Positions 1 to 9,977 of a stretch of 64,000 nt of DNA are shown here, in pieces. The notes under the pieces were generated by a model. The model ran no database searches. It was given only the letters and a program-made list of their open reading frames with translations, and was not told the origin of the DNA. Every line of letters starts with the position of its first letter. The stretch's first letter is position 1. The position numbers and the translations under genes were made by a program. Origin of the DNA: an uncultured Alphaproteobacteria bacterium (GTDB lineage Bacteria; Pseudomonadota; Alphaproteobacteria; Rhodobacterales; Rhodobacteraceae). The DNA lies in contig CABZEW010000004.1 of the NCBI GenBank assembly GCA_902524845.1, forward strand, positions 19,785 through 83,784, in the 5' to 3' direction.

Positions 1-1
1 T

Positions 2-775
2 AATAAACTGGAAACCGCAAAGATCGAGGTTTTAAATAATCAGTTAACTAAAAATTTTGAAGGCTTCAGATCTGCAATATCAAATCTTGTGGGGGGCAAT
101 AAAAGTTCACAAATTAATGCGATGAAACATATAAATTTGATGACCGATACCTTAGTTGGAGATTCAAAAAGTGCGAAAAAATTTATGGAGATTGAGAAAG
201 TTATTGATGAATCAATAAATGCATTAATAGGCGGCATTAACTCCGCAGATGATTTATCTCAGTTAGTCCAAATCTACAATTTTTTACCCAATAAAAAAGA
301 GTTGGCAACTGTATTGAGCCGTATTACAGATTATCAGCTGAAAGCTGTTGAAAGAATCGAATATGTGAAAGGTGCTTTATTGGAAAATGATGTTGAGGTG
401 CAGCTCTCTGAAATTCTTGCCGAACTCGCTGAAAATAGCGCTGCGGGCTTTATTTCAGCAAATGTCGCAGATGTTTTACAGGAAAGGGGGGTTGACTTTC
501 ACATCGCAGGCCTGGTCACAAAAGAGGCTCTCGAAAATTTAAGCGACGAACAACTTAAAAGCAATATTCTTGTTATGCTAAATTTTAGCGAGGATGTATT
601 TACAACCAATCCAGAGTTTTTAGATGCAATCCAGTCTGATACCTACGTATTAACGAGTACTTCCGGCATAGACCAAGATACTTTTGATATGCTGCTTCTC
701 TTAAAAGATGGATCAAGGGGGGATATCTTCGAAAAATATCCAGTGAAGGTCAAAGAATATCAGGTGTATAAATGA
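2..775 (+). CDS. hypothetical protein, 5'-truncated by window edge
   Basis: Frame open from base 2 (NKLETAKIEVLNNQLTKNFEG...) into the listed ORF at 89; its stop overlaps the start of the next CDS (translational coupling). Confidence 0.6.
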   Translation, partial: NKLETAKIEVLNNQLTKNFEGFRSAISNLVGGNKSSQINAMKHINLMTDTLVGDSKSAKKFMEIEKVIDESINALIGGINSADDLSQLVQIYNFLPNKKELATVLSRITDYQLKAVERIEYVKGALLENDVEVQLSEILAELAENSAAGFISANVADVLQERGVDFHIAGLVTKEALENLSDEQLKSNILVMLNFSEDVFTTNPEFLDAIQSDTYVLTSTSGIDQDTFDMLLLLKDGSRGDIFEKYPVKVKEYQVYK

Positions 776-1101
776 GTGGATCAATTGAACCGATAGTCCC
801 TGGGCAAGTTATATTTGAAATAGGACAAGAAATCGAAAAGTGTTTTATACTGCAGAAGGGCTCGGTCCATTTCTTTAATGGTAGAGAAGAAAAAGTTAGT
901 GGGATCGCTCCAAATACTATGTTTGGATTTACTGAACTTGTAAAAGGTAAATCAACCCACAGCACAAAAGCCGTTTGCGTTACACCTGGAACCGTTGTTT
1001 CATTTTCATCTGAAGTTATTAAAACGAAACTATCAGCATATGGCGAGGATAATAAATTACTTTTAGAAAGTTTAGCTGATCAACTTCTTAACAAAATCTA
1101 G
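772..1101 (+). CDS. cyclic-nucleotide-binding-like (cNMP/CRP fold) small protein
   Basis: PGQVIFEIGQEIEKCFILQKGSVHFF...GFTELVKGKSTHSTKAVCVTPGTVVSF resembles the cNMP-binding beta-roll; no HTH seen. Confidence 0.5.
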   Translation: MSGSIEPIVPGQVIFEIGQEIEKCFILQKGSVHFFNGREEKVSGIAPNTMFGFTELVKGKSTHSTKAVCVTPGTVVSFSSEVIKTKLSAYGEDNKLLLESLADQLLNKI

Positions 1102-1172
1102 CTAGATACAAATTTATTTGTATCCATATAAATTATGCCCTTGGGACATAACAGAGATAAAGAGGTAAAATC

Positions 1173-1207
1173 ACCAACCCCCTTATTGAGAGGGTTGGTC
1201 GATTTTT
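1173..1207. terminator. bidirectional intrinsic terminator between convergent genes
   Basis: ACCAACCC...GGGTTGGT stem followed by cgattttt on + and gatttta on -. Confidence 0.65.
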
Positions 1208-1210
1208 CGT

Positions 1211-2182
1211 TTAGAAGCATTTGGCTAGGTTGGTTGCCAAGTTTCGAATCAGGTTTTCGTAAAGATTTGGCCCAGACTCTAATTTAACTCCTAGGGGGTC
1301 AATCACAGCAGTGTTGGCATTGGTGCCTTCTACAACCGCCATAACAAGGCCCTGCTTATATTGTGGCTCTGCTAGAACACACTCTACAGCTTCGTCCACC
1401 ACTCTTTTCCTAATTTCAGCAAGTCGGGCGGGGCTTGGATCAGAAGCATCGCCCAATGAAATTGCGCCAGAAGCACTGATGCCAAAATCCTTCTCAAAAT
1501 ACTGATACGCATCATGAAAAACGACAAACTTCTTGTCTCTTATTGGATCTAATATTGAATTTACCTCTGATACTAGCGAGTCCACATTATCTCTGGCCAA
1601 TTTCGCGTTAGAGAAATACTTTCCAGCATTATCGGGATCAGCTTCAGATAACTTAGCTGCAATAACATTTAACCAGACCTTGGCAATTTGTGGCGACAGC
1701 CAGGCATGTGGATCATGGTCTCCGTGAGCATGTTCGTCGTGGTCATCATGATCATCGTGGTCATCATGTTTCTTCTTACCATGGTCATCATGATCATCGT
1801 GGTCATCATGGTCATGCGCCTCAAACAACGCTCCCTCCCGGAAACTAAGAAGCTCTATTCCATCAACACCTAATAGTGAAATTATAGAAGAATCTTGTGC
1901 TAGGCTCGAAAGTCCCTTTTCAAGCCACGGTGTAAGATCCTCACCTATCCAAAATACAATATCTGCATCTTCCAATGATTTTGCATTGGAAGGTTTAAGT
2001 TGATATTCGTGTGGTGACGCTCCTGCTGGAATAATCAAGTCTGGTTTACCAACACCGTTCATTATTTTTGAAACCAAAGAATGAACTGGTGCAATATCCA
2101 CCGTCACCTTAGGGACGTCTGCAACCAACATACTTGTGCTTAAAAGAAATGCTGATGTAGTTGAAAGGAATTTATTGGACAT
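1211..2182 (-). CDS. znuA: zinc ABC transporter substrate-binding protein ZnuA
   Basis: Signal peptide, His/Asp-rich loop (HDHDDHDDHDDHGKKKHDDHDDHDDHDEHAHGDHDPHAWLSP), cluster A-I SBP motifs; next to znuCB and zur. Confidence 0.93.
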   Translation of the reverse strand: MSNKFLSTTSAFLLSTSMLVADVPKVTVDIAPVHSLVSKIMNGVGKPDLIIPAGASPHEYQLKPSNAKSLEDADIVFWIGEDLTPWLEKGLSSLAQDSSIISLLGVDGIELLSFREGALFEAHDHDDHDDHDDHGKKKHDDHDDHDDHDEHAHGDHDPHAWLSPQIAKVWLNVIAAKLSEADPDNAGKYFSNAKLARDNVDSLVSEVNSILDPIRDKKFVVFHDAYQYFEKDFGISASGAISLGDASDPSPARLAEIRKRVVDEAVECVLAEPQYKQGLVMAVVEGTNANTAVIDPLGVKLESGPNLYENLIRNLATNLAKCF

Positions 2183-2212
2183 TTGGCTCTCCGTAAGGTA
2201 AAAACTGTATTA

Positions 2213-2242
2213 TGTTATGTTGTAACATGTTATGCTATAACT
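2213..2242. promoter_or_regulatory. two adjacent Zur-box-like palindromes
   Basis: TGTTATGTTGTAACA (2213-2227) and TGTTATGCTATAACT (2228-2242) in the znuA/zur divergent intergenic region; resemble TGTTATNNTATAACA-type Zur sites. Confidence 0.7.
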
Positions 2243-2282
2243 TAACAAATCTTTAAAGTAAAGTTGAAAAGAGAAAAAATCT

Positions 2283-2789
2283 GTGGCGAAGCAAAAACAG
2301 CAAAGTGAAGTTGAATCAAAAATTTTTGGAAATCATGATCATGGAAATTGCTTTGACGACGCAATAAAGCAGATTGAAATTTATTTCATCAAAAAAAAAC
2401 TTCAATTTACGCCCTTGAGAAGAAAAGTTTTCGAAATTCTACTACGAGATCATAAGCCTCTAGGAGCTTATGAGATTCTAGATACGTTGGGTAAAGAAGG
2501 TCATTCGTCCTCTCCACCAATTGCTTACAGAGTATTAGATTTCTTAATAGAGCACGGTTTTGTTCACAAAATACAAGGTTTAAATGCTTTTATTGCTTGT
2601 TCAAATCCTAATCACATTCATTCCCCAGCATTTGTAATTTGCCGAAAATGTGAGAAAGTTGCGGAGATCGATGAGAAAAAGAGTGGCGTTAGCTTTCAAA
2701 CTCCTGGAATAGAGAATTTTAAGGTTGAAAAAACAACTGTCGAGCTGATTGGAATTTGCAGATCATGCTCTGATACGGCAAACTGGTAA
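2283..2789 (+). CDS. zur: Fur-family zinc uptake regulator Zur
   Basis: Fur-family HTH and metal sites (SNPNHIHSPAFVICRKCEKVAEID...ICRSC); divergent from znuA, operonic with znuCB; GTG start. Confidence 0.88.
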   Translation: MAKQKQQSEVESKIFGNHDHGNCFDDAIKQIEIYFIKKKLQFTPLRRKVFEILLRDHKPLGAYEILDTLGKEGHSSSPPIAYRVLDFLIEHGFVHKIQGLNAFIACSNPNHIHSPAFVICRKCEKVAEIDEKKSGVSFQTPGIENFKVEKTTVELIGICRSCSDTANW

Positions 2790-3508
2790 TGCTTATTGAA
2801 GTTCAAAATCTTTGCGTGGGATATGGTAATAAAAATGTACTTCAAGATATAAACCTGTCTCTTAGAAAAAATGAAATTGTTACCATAGTTGGTCCAAATG
2901 GATCTGGAAAAACAACTCTCTTCAAATCAATTATTGGCTCAGCACCTATTTCGTCAGGCAAAGTGGTCATTAGTCCAGATTTAAAAATAGGCTATGTGCC
3001 TCAAGTACTCAATATAGATCGATCCCTCCCACTGACGGTAAAGCGATTTCTTAGCCTTGCAAATAATCAAAACAAAAAAGAGAGTTTAAGCGCAGAAAAG
3101 GTTTTAGAGTCAGATGAATTATTATTTAAACAGATCAGTACTTTGTCTGGTGGTCAATTGCAAAGAGTGCTTTTAGCGCGCGCTTTAGTGAATAATCCTG
3201 ATGTTTTATTACTTGATGAAGCCACTCAAGGTTTGGACCAACCGGGATCAGCGTCTTTTTATAGAAAAATAGAAGAAATTCGAAATGACACCGGTTGCGC
3301 AATATTAATGATAAGCCATGACTTGCACGTAGTTATGAGCGCTTCTAACAGAGTAATTTGTCTCAATGGTCATATATGTTGTCAGGGTGAACCACGAACA
3401 GTAGCTTCATCACCTGAATACAAAGCCCTGTTTGGTCCCAATGTTGATGGTACTCTCGCACTTTATCAACATAACTATAACAATAACCATAATCAGATAG
3501 AGCGCTAA
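2789..3508 (+). CDS. znuC: zinc ABC transporter ATP-binding protein ZnuC
   Basis: Walker A GPNGSGKTT, LSGGQLQRVLLARAL, Walker B VLLLDEA. Confidence 0.92.
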   Translation: MLIEVQNLCVGYGNKNVLQDINLSLRKNEIVTIVGPNGSGKTTLFKSIIGSAPISSGKVVISPDLKIGYVPQVLNIDRSLPLTVKRFLSLANNQNKKESLSAEKVLESDELLFKQISTLSGGQLQRVLLARALVNNPDVLLLDEATQGLDQPGSASFYRKIEEIRNDTGCAILMISHDLHVVMSASNRVICLNGHICCQGEPRTVASSPEYKALFGPNVDGTLALYQHNYNNNHNQIER

Positions 3509-3510
3509 AA

Positions 3511-4347
3511 ATGCTGGATGACTTCATGGTAAGAGCCAGCCTCGCCGGTATTGGCGTTGCTCTAGCAGCAGCGCCGTTAGGTTGTTTCGTGGTATGGCGA
3601 AGAATGGCTTACTTTGGAGAAGCAACCGCTCATGCCGCACTTTTAGGAATATCATTATCTCTACTGTTTGAATTTTCAATATTTGCTGGAGCTTTGTTAG
3701 TCTCACTTTCAATGGCGTCGCTGGTAACATTTGGCCAAGGTCGTTCACTTTTTTTGGATACCCTGTTAGGAGTTGCGGGGCATATGTCAATGGCAGCGGG
3801 ATTAATAATTGTTTCTTTTATTTCCGGCGTTCGTATTGAGCTAATGGCCTATCTAATTGGTGATATTCTGGCGGTATCAAAAACAGATATTTTATTAATA
3901 TGGTTAGGATTAGGCCTGGTGTTGCTTCTCTTAATTTGGCGATGGTCAGCACTTTTATTGTGTACCCTTAACGAAGATTTAGCTGCTGCGAGTGGGCTAA
4001 AACCAAAGAGAGAAAGTTTTGTGCTTACAATAGCACTAGCAGTGGTAGTTGCTGTGGGCATAAAGGTAGTCGGGGTATTACTTATAATTTCCATGTTAAT
4101 CATTCCTGCTGCATCTGCACGTTCACTTGGATCAACACCTGAGAAAATGGCTTTATTCGCCTGTTTAATAGGAGTGTTATCAGCAATATTCGGCCTAAAT
4201 GCCTCATATGTTTTTGATACTCCAACGGGTCCTTCAATCGTAAGTGTGGCATCTTTAATTTTCCTAGCCACACTAATCTTCACTTTTATCAAAAATCGCT
4301 TTTTGATAAATAGAGGTAATAAAAGTAGAGATAGCAACTATGGATAA
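3511..4347 (+). CDS. znuB: zinc ABC transporter permease ZnuB
   Basis: ABC-3 family polytopic membrane protein following znuC. Confidence 0.92.
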   Translation: MLDDFMVRASLAGIGVALAAAPLGCFVVWRRMAYFGEATAHAALLGISLSLLFEFSIFAGALLVSLSMASLVTFGQGRSLFLDTLLGVAGHMSMAAGLIIVSFISGVRIELMAYLIGDILAVSKTDILLIWLGLGLVLLLLIWRWSALLLCTLNEDLAAASGLKPKRESFVLTIALAVVVAVGIKVVGVLLIISMLIIPAASARSLGSTPEKMALFACLIGVLSAIFGLNASYVFDTPTGPSIVSVASLIFLATLIFTFIKNRFLINRGNKSRDSNYG

Positions 4348-5407
4348 GTTTGCGCCTAAACCAGTGACAGTAATTACAGGCTTTCTTGGAAGTGGCAAGA
4401 CAACTTTGCTCTCTGCTTTACTTAAAAAAGAAGAAATAAAGAATGTAGCGGTAATTATAAATGAATTTGGTGAGATCGGACTAGACCATGCCTTAGTAGA
4501 ACACAGCGATGAGAATATTATTGAATTACAAAATGGATGTATTTGCTGCACTATTCAAGGTGATCTCCAGAAAACAATGCTGGATTTAATAGATAAAATG
4601 ACAAAAGGAGAAGTATCTTATTTTGATAAAGTTATAATCGAAACCACAGGGCTTGCTGACCCAGTTCCCATTATTCACACTTTGATTAGCTCTATGGATT
4701 TGCAAAGAGTTTACACTTTAGACGGTGTAATCACAGTTGTAGACGCAACAAATGGAGAAAAAACATTAGATCTACAGCCAGAGGCAGTCAAACAAGCTGC
4801 CTTAGCCGAGCGGATTATTATAAGTAAAATTGATCTAGTAGAAAAAGATAAAAAACTGTCACTGAAAGGCAGATTAAGAACGATAAATCCATCAATAAAA
4901 ATTATCGAAAGTAGCTTCGGTGATGTTTCAATTTCAGACTTAATTGATTTGGGTGCGTATGATCCCTTTAACAAATCCAGAGATGTAAAGGAATGGCTTG
5001 AAGCAGAAAGTATGGACTCCCATCATGACCACGACCACCACCATATTAATGTGAATCGGCATGATGAAAATATTGAAGCATTTTCTATGACTAGCGAAAA
5101 ACCTGTCAACATGATGGCATTTGGTCTCTTTAAGGACTTGCTTATGGCTCAGATGGGACCTGATTTGCTCAGGTTAAAAGGAATAATAAATATTGAAGGC
5201 AAAGATCGCCCAGCAGTTATTCACGGCGTGCAACATATTTTTCACCCTGTTCACTGGTTGGAAAAATGGCCTGACAGCGATAGACAGACAAAGCTGGTGT
5301 TCATTACAAGGAATGTAAAGAAAGAACAAATAGAGGGTTTTTTTAATGCATTAATGGGGCTTGTCGGAGATAAAAGTATGCCTAAGGAGATCAATGATTT
5401 GCTGTAA
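4340..5407 (+). CDS. CobW/G3E-family GTPase metallochaperone
   Basis: GFLGSGKTT, GCICCTI (CxCC), SKIDL, His-rich HHDHDHHHI segment; overlaps znuB in a Zur-linked operon. Confidence 0.9.
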   Translation: MDKFAPKPVTVITGFLGSGKTTLLSALLKKEEIKNVAVIINEFGEIGLDHALVEHSDENIIELQNGCICCTIQGDLQKTMLDLIDKMTKGEVSYFDKVIIETTGLADPVPIIHTLISSMDLQRVYTLDGVITVVDATNGEKTLDLQPEAVKQAALAERIIISKIDLVEKDKKLSLKGRLRTINPSIKIIESSFGDVSISDLIDLGAYDPFNKSRDVKEWLEAESMDSHHDHDHHHINVNRHDENIEAFSMTSEKPVNMMAFGLFKDLLMAQMGPDLLRLKGIINIEGKDRPAVIHGVQHIFHPVHWLEKWPDSDRQTKLVFITRNVKKEQIEGFFNALMGLVGDKSMPKEINDLL

Positions 5408-5422
5408 TCTTTATAAATTAAA

Positions 5423-6079
5423 TTAAGGTTTTTGAGTTATAAAAGCCAAGTTATTCGCAGGCATTTTCTCAGTTCTTAAATGGACTAAACCTGCTTCATT
5501 AAATATATTCAACATATCTACATCATTTTTGTATCCCAAATCAGGATCAGTATCAATTAAGCTATGGTGAAACTCCATATCACTTTTACTGATCAGCTTA
5601 TCGTTACGCATAAACGGTCCATAAATAATAGAGAGCCCCTGAGGGACTAGCGCCTTAGACATTTCATTGACCAAGATTTTTGTTTCCTCAATGCTAATCA
5701 AATGCAGCAAGTTTACCAAGAGAATGAGGTCTTGACCATGATGCTCTGCAGCCCAACCTTCCTTAGTTGCATCTAACAGGCATGGAGGCTTAAGGTTTGT
5801 TAAATGATGGTCATTACTCCAGCATCGAATACTTTTAATACGGGTTTCATCAACATCAGAGGGTTGCCAATTTAGAAGTGGCAAAGCGGCGGCAAGTTTT
5901 ACGACATGCTGTCCAGTACCACTCGCTATCTCCAGCGCGTTGCCTGATTTGATCGCAATTTCTCTTACTAATTCGACAATAGGTTTAGCATTCCTAACTG
6001 CGGACAGTGAATTAAGGCGTCCGTTGCCTTCCAATTTTGCGACGCAGGCTGTTGCAGGAAGTTTTTCTCGATGAGCCAT
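5423..6079 (-). CDS. DUF938-like SAM-dependent methyltransferase
   Basis: ALEIASGTGQHVVKLAAALP motif and overall DUF938-like sequence; start chosen at MAHREKLPA. Confidence 0.7.
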   Translation of the reverse strand: MAHREKLPATACVAKLEGNGRLNSLSAVRNAKPIVELVREIAIKSGNALEIASGTGQHVVKLAAALPLLNWQPSDVDETRIKSIRCWSNDHHLTNLKPPCLLDATKEGWAAEHHGQDLILLVNLLHLISIEETKILVNEMSKALVPQGLSIIYGPFMRNDKLISKSDMEFHHSLIDTDPDLGYKNDVDMLNIFNEAGLVHLRTEKMPANNLAFITQKP

Positions 6080-6416
6080 ATTTAAATAATATATATATAC
6101 ATAAAAAATCAACTTTTAATAGAGAGCGGGCTATTTCGGAAACCGAATTCGTCCGGTATACACCAAGAAACGGTGTTCTTTATAGTTTCATTACGTGATG
6201 TGTGTATACTTTTCGACTATGCTTAATTAATGGAAAAAGTATACGTGCAATTTGATCTATCATGCGAATACCGATAAGTTATAAAACAGAAAAATGAACA
6301 CGGGCTCTATTGTAGTTAATTAATTTGTGGCAATTCAGCAAGACGTTCCAAGAACACTTACAGGTGGTGATTAATCTTTATTAAAATAAAACTTTAGACT
6401 AAACTATTCCAATTTA

Positions 6417-8453
6417 TTATCTTAGTGACGCTTCAATGTTACCACCATCAACGCTAATTACATGACCAGTAGTTCGTTCTAATAGACAAAGATCAATAAA
6501 AGCTTTAGCAACATGGCGAGCCTCCACTTCTTCATTGAGCAGATTTCCACTCATATACTGCTCGGCACTCATACCTCTTGATTTGGCCCGCTCAGCTATG
6601 AACTCTTCGGTCAGCATACCAGAGCGAATTCTATCTGCATTTATGCCATTGACACGTATACCGTAACTTCCAAGCTCCAAAGCCAGCTGTTTGACCAAAA
6701 ACATCAATGTTGATTTTGGCAACCCGTATGCCCCAAAATTATACCCTGGGTTTACAGCTTGTTTAGATATATTAAAAAGCATCTGACCCTTATTACCTTG
6801 TTCAATAAACAGTTGCCCTATAAGCTTTGCCAATCTGAAGTGTGAAAAGAAATTAATCTCAAAGCTTCTTCGCAAATCATCCATCTCTATTTCAATCAGA
6901 GGTGACTGGAAAGCGGCTCCCACATTGGATACAAGAATATCAATGCCACCAAAATCATGAACTAGGTCTTCAATAAAATTTTCTACTGTTTTTTCATCAG
7001 TAACATCAAAATTTCTTTTTTGAACATTCGCTCCAAAACCACTTTGTTCTAGCTTTCTCTTATTAATGTCCACAGCAATTACTTCAGCACCAGCTTCGGT
7101 AAAAGAGTTAACAATAGCGGTACCAATCGCGCCCGCCGCACCTGTCACTAACGTAATTTTTCCTTTTAAGGGTAGCGAGATGCTTTTTTTGAGTTTTGAT
7201 TGCTCAAGTGACCAGTACTCCATATCAAACAAATCTTGATTTTTAACAGGATGGAACCCGCCTGCACTTTCAGAAGCAGTAATAACTGAAACATTTTGGA
7301 TGGCTATATCCATAATTATTTTAGCTTCTTTTATCGATCCTCCAATGCCTATTAGCCCAAACCCTTCAACCCATATGACCTTTGGCTTGGGATCTAACAT
7401 GATTTTAGATTCATCAGCCTTAGCACTCCATTTGTTAAAGTAATTCTTGTAATCACTGATGTACGACTTAAGAGAATCATTTATAGCTTTTTGTCCCGCT
7501 CGTTGAGTAGATTTGGTTAAAACCCAAGGCTTGGGCTTTATTCTTATTACATGGTCAGGAGTAGCGACACCTCTGTCCGTTATACCGTTGACTATATGTT
7601 TATCTATCTGAGCTGAAATCCCGTCATCTATGCAAGTTTTAATAACAACTGTTGGAGCAGGCTCCTCAGAAAGGTCGAAAAAGCTTTTTTTTATCCTGCT
7701 TATCAGTAAACGATAATTTGATTTAAGACCTTTCTTACTACGACGACCTATTTTTCTCCTACGATCCGAGAACCATTTCTCAACAAGATTAGTTTGCTCT
7801 ATCAAACGCGAATATGATTCTTTTGCACTTTTCCCCCATGTGAAATGACCATGCTTAAGAAGTACTAGTCCTTTAGCTTGGGGGTTGTTTTCTGCTATTT
7901 CGGCAGCTATTTTTGCTAATGAAAATCCTGGCATTATATAGGGCACTAAGGCTAGACTATCTCCAAAAATCTCATGTAAAATTGCTTTTGGCTCGGGAAT
8001 ATTGGCCAATGAGAGAATTGCTGTTGCGTGGGTATGATCCACTACCTTATGCGGCAAAAACGCATGTAACAAAGTCTCGATAGAGGGATTTGGCGAAGCC
8101 TGGTTAATTAAATTCATCCTTTGAACATTTACCATATCTTTATCACTTAACATTTCTAATTTTCTTAGGTTTAGTAATGGTTCAAGTTTCAATGCAGGAA
8201 ATCCTGGCAATTCTATCGTAGCAAGATCCCAGCCGGAGCCTTTTACGCAGATAACTTTTTGTTTATCTCCAAAAAGGTCCTCTACCTCAGTTTTACAAGA
8301 AGTATTACCGCCTCCATGCATTACAAGGTCAGGGTCTGACCCTATTAACCTTGATGTGTAGACACGCAACGCCAAGTCTGAACTGATTCCTTTTTCTTGG
8401 TAACGTTTAACAAAATCATTAGCGTCTTTATCTACCCAACGATCTTCAATCAT
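6417..8453 (-). CDS. fused class II aldolase / short-chain dehydrogenase (RhaD/YuxG-like architecture)
   Basis: N-term class II aldolase motifs (HGGGNTSCK, DHTHATAIL, LLKHGHFTWG); C-term SDR (TGAAGAIGTAIV, NISKQA, YGLPK); downstream of mtnP-apt. Confidence 0.88.
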   Translation of the reverse strand: MIEDRWVDKDANDFVKRYQEKGISSDLALRVYTSRLIGSDPDLVMHGGGNTSCKTEVEDLFGDKQKVICVKGSGWDLATIELPGFPALKLEPLLNLRKLEMLSDKDMVNVQRMNLINQASPNPSIETLLHAFLPHKVVDHTHATAILSLANIPEPKAILHEIFGDSLALVPYIMPGFSLAKIAAEIAENNPQAKGLVLLKHGHFTWGKSAKESYSRLIEQTNLVEKWFSDRRRKIGRRSKKGLKSNYRLLISRIKKSFFDLSEEPAPTVVIKTCIDDGISAQIDKHIVNGITDRGVATPDHVIRIKPKPWVLTKSTQRAGQKAINDSLKSYISDYKNYFNKWSAKADESKIMLDPKPKVIWVEGFGLIGIGGSIKEAKIIMDIAIQNVSVITASESAGGFHPVKNQDLFDMEYWSLEQSKLKKSISLPLKGKITLVTGAAGAIGTAIVNSFTEAGAEVIAVDINKRKLEQSGFGANVQKRNFDVTDEKTVENFIEDLVHDFGGIDILVSNVGAAFQSPLIEIEMDDLRRSFEINFFSHFRLAKLIGQLFIEQGNKGQMLFNISKQAVNPGYNFGAYGLPKSTLMFLVKQLALELGSYGIRVNGINADRIRSGMLTEEFIAERAKSRGMSAEQYMSGNLLNEEVEARHVAKAFIDLCLLERTTGHVISVDGGNIEASLR

Positions 8454-8478
8454 TTAGAACCCAAAATAAACAAGCAGT

Positions 8479-9006
8479 TTATTCCCCACTGTAAGATATT
8501 AGTGATTTAACTTTTACCCCTAAATCTTCTAATTTTTTTGCTCCACCGAGATCTGGAAGATCGATTATAAATCCACAACCGACAATATTTCCTCCTAGAG
8601 CTTTGATCAGATTTACTCCTGCAATTGCTGTACCCCCAGTGGCAATTAGATCATCAACAATCAACACAGAGTCTCCATTTTGAATTGCGTCAGTGTGTAT
8701 TTCAAGACTTGCCTTACCGTATTCTAGATCATACTCTTCTGAAATAGTCTTGTAAGGTAATTTACCCTTTTTTCGCAGAGCTATGAAAGGCATATCCAAT
8801 TTTGTAGCAAGCGCACCACCAATTATAAATCCTCTAGCGTCAATTCCTGCGATAGCTTCAAATTTGTCTTCTCGCCATAAATCTTTGAACTGACTGACAG
8901 TTTTTTTAAAAGCACCGGCATGATTGAAAAGTGTTGTTACATCTCTAAACATAATTCCATCATTTGGGAAATTGGGTACAGTTCTTATATATTTTTTGAG
9001 GTCCAT
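8479..9006 (-). CDS. apt: adenine phosphoribosyltransferase
   Basis: PRPP motif VLIVDDLIATGGTA; IRTVPNFPNDGIMFRDVTTLF N-term; start chosen at MDLKKYIRT. Confidence 0.93.
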   Translation of the reverse strand: MDLKKYIRTVPNFPNDGIMFRDVTTLFNHAGAFKKTVSQFKDLWREDKFEAIAGIDARGFIIGGALATKLDMPFIALRKKGKLPYKTISEEYDLEYGKASLEIHTDAIQNGDSVLIVDDLIATGGTAIAGVNLIKALGGNIVGCGFIIDLPDLGGAKKLEDLGVKVKSLISYSGE

Positions 9007-9016
9007 TGAATTTACT

Positions 9017-9901
9017 TTATGTATCAAAAAATCTTTTTGCAATTACACCGAGTCGCTTTTTCTCAGCAATTGTAATCTTATCAGAGTGAGATATGATGGC
9101 GTGTTCCAAAGCAGTGTCACATCCTTGGCTACATGTTTTCTTTAGTGAGCTCAAAACACATGTGACTTTCTTTATTAAATCTTTCGCTGATGAAGCATTT
9201 GATGTAAGGGTCGTGATTATATCAGATACTTCGACATTATTATGATCAGGGTGCCAACAATCAAAGTCAGTTACCATAGCGATAGAGGCGTAACAAATTT
9301 CAGCTTCACGGGCAAGCTTTGCCTCTGGCATGTTAGTCATACCAATGACATCGCAGCCCCAACCATTTTTATAAAGAAGCGATTCCGCTTTGGTTGAAAA
9401 TTGAGGTCCTTCCATAGTGATGTAAGTTCCCTTTATATGATGCTTTATTCCTAAAGCAGACATTGCCTCTCTTGCAATACTACCCAACTTACTGCAGACA
9501 GGTTCCGCAACGCTCACATGCGCAACGCATTTTCCGTCGAAAAAAGTTTTCTTGCGCATGAAAGTTCTGTCTATAAATTGATCAATAACTACAAAATCTC
9601 CAGGTTTAAAGTCTTCTCTTAAGCTACCACAAGCAGATATTGCTAGCATATCAGTGACGCCTAAAAACTTCATGGCGTACAAATTAGCCTGATAAGGAAC
9701 TGTACTGGGTGAATACAGATGACCACGTCCGTGCCTTGGTAAAAAAGCCACTTTTATATTATTCAAAGTTCCTGTGTATATCTCATCAGAGGGATCACCA
9801 TAAGGTGTAGGTATTTTAATCCATCTACCGTTTTCTACTCCCTCAATTTCATAGATACCCGAACCACCAATAATACCTAACATAAGCTCTTTTCGATCCA
9901 T
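9017..9901 (-). CDS. mtnP: S-methyl-5'-thioadenosine phosphorylase
   Basis: GIIGGSGIYEIEG, PRHGRGH, TMEGPQFST, IGMTNMPEAKLAREAE. Confidence 0.93.
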   Translation of the reverse strand: MDRKELMLGIIGGSGIYEIEGVENGRWIKIPTPYGDPSDEIYTGTLNNIKVAFLPRHGRGHLYSPSTVPYQANLYAMKFLGVTDMLAISACGSLREDFKPGDFVVIDQFIDRTFMRKKTFFDGKCVAHVSVAEPVCSKLGSIAREAMSALGIKHHIKGTYITMEGPQFSTKAESLLYKNGWGCDVIGMTNMPEAKLAREAEICYASIAMVTDFDCWHPDHNNVEVSDIITTLTSNASSAKDLIKKVTCVLSSLKKTCSQGCDTALEHAIISHSDKITIAEKKRLGVIAKRFFDT

Positions 9902-9977
9902 TCTTTTACCCTTTACTAATTTGCAGTAGAGATCCTAGCCCTTGTAACGGGCAAAGTAAATCAGGTATATTAAAAAC

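Noticed and set aside
1738-1815. Repeated catcatgatcatcgtgg tract resembling a repeat array, with + strand ORF 1688-1873
   Set aside because: Explained by the His/Asp codon repeats of ZnuA; no spacers, so not CRISPR, and the + ORF is antisense artefact.
3524-4551. Minus-strand ORFs overlapping znuB and the CobW GTPase
   Set aside because: Antisense to strongly conserved genes, with no recognisable protein features.
9902-9977. Known SAM riboswitch class upstream of mtnA/mtnP
   Set aside because: I could not match the sequence to SAM-I/II/III/V or SAM/SAH consensus from memory; kept only as an unassigned structured region.
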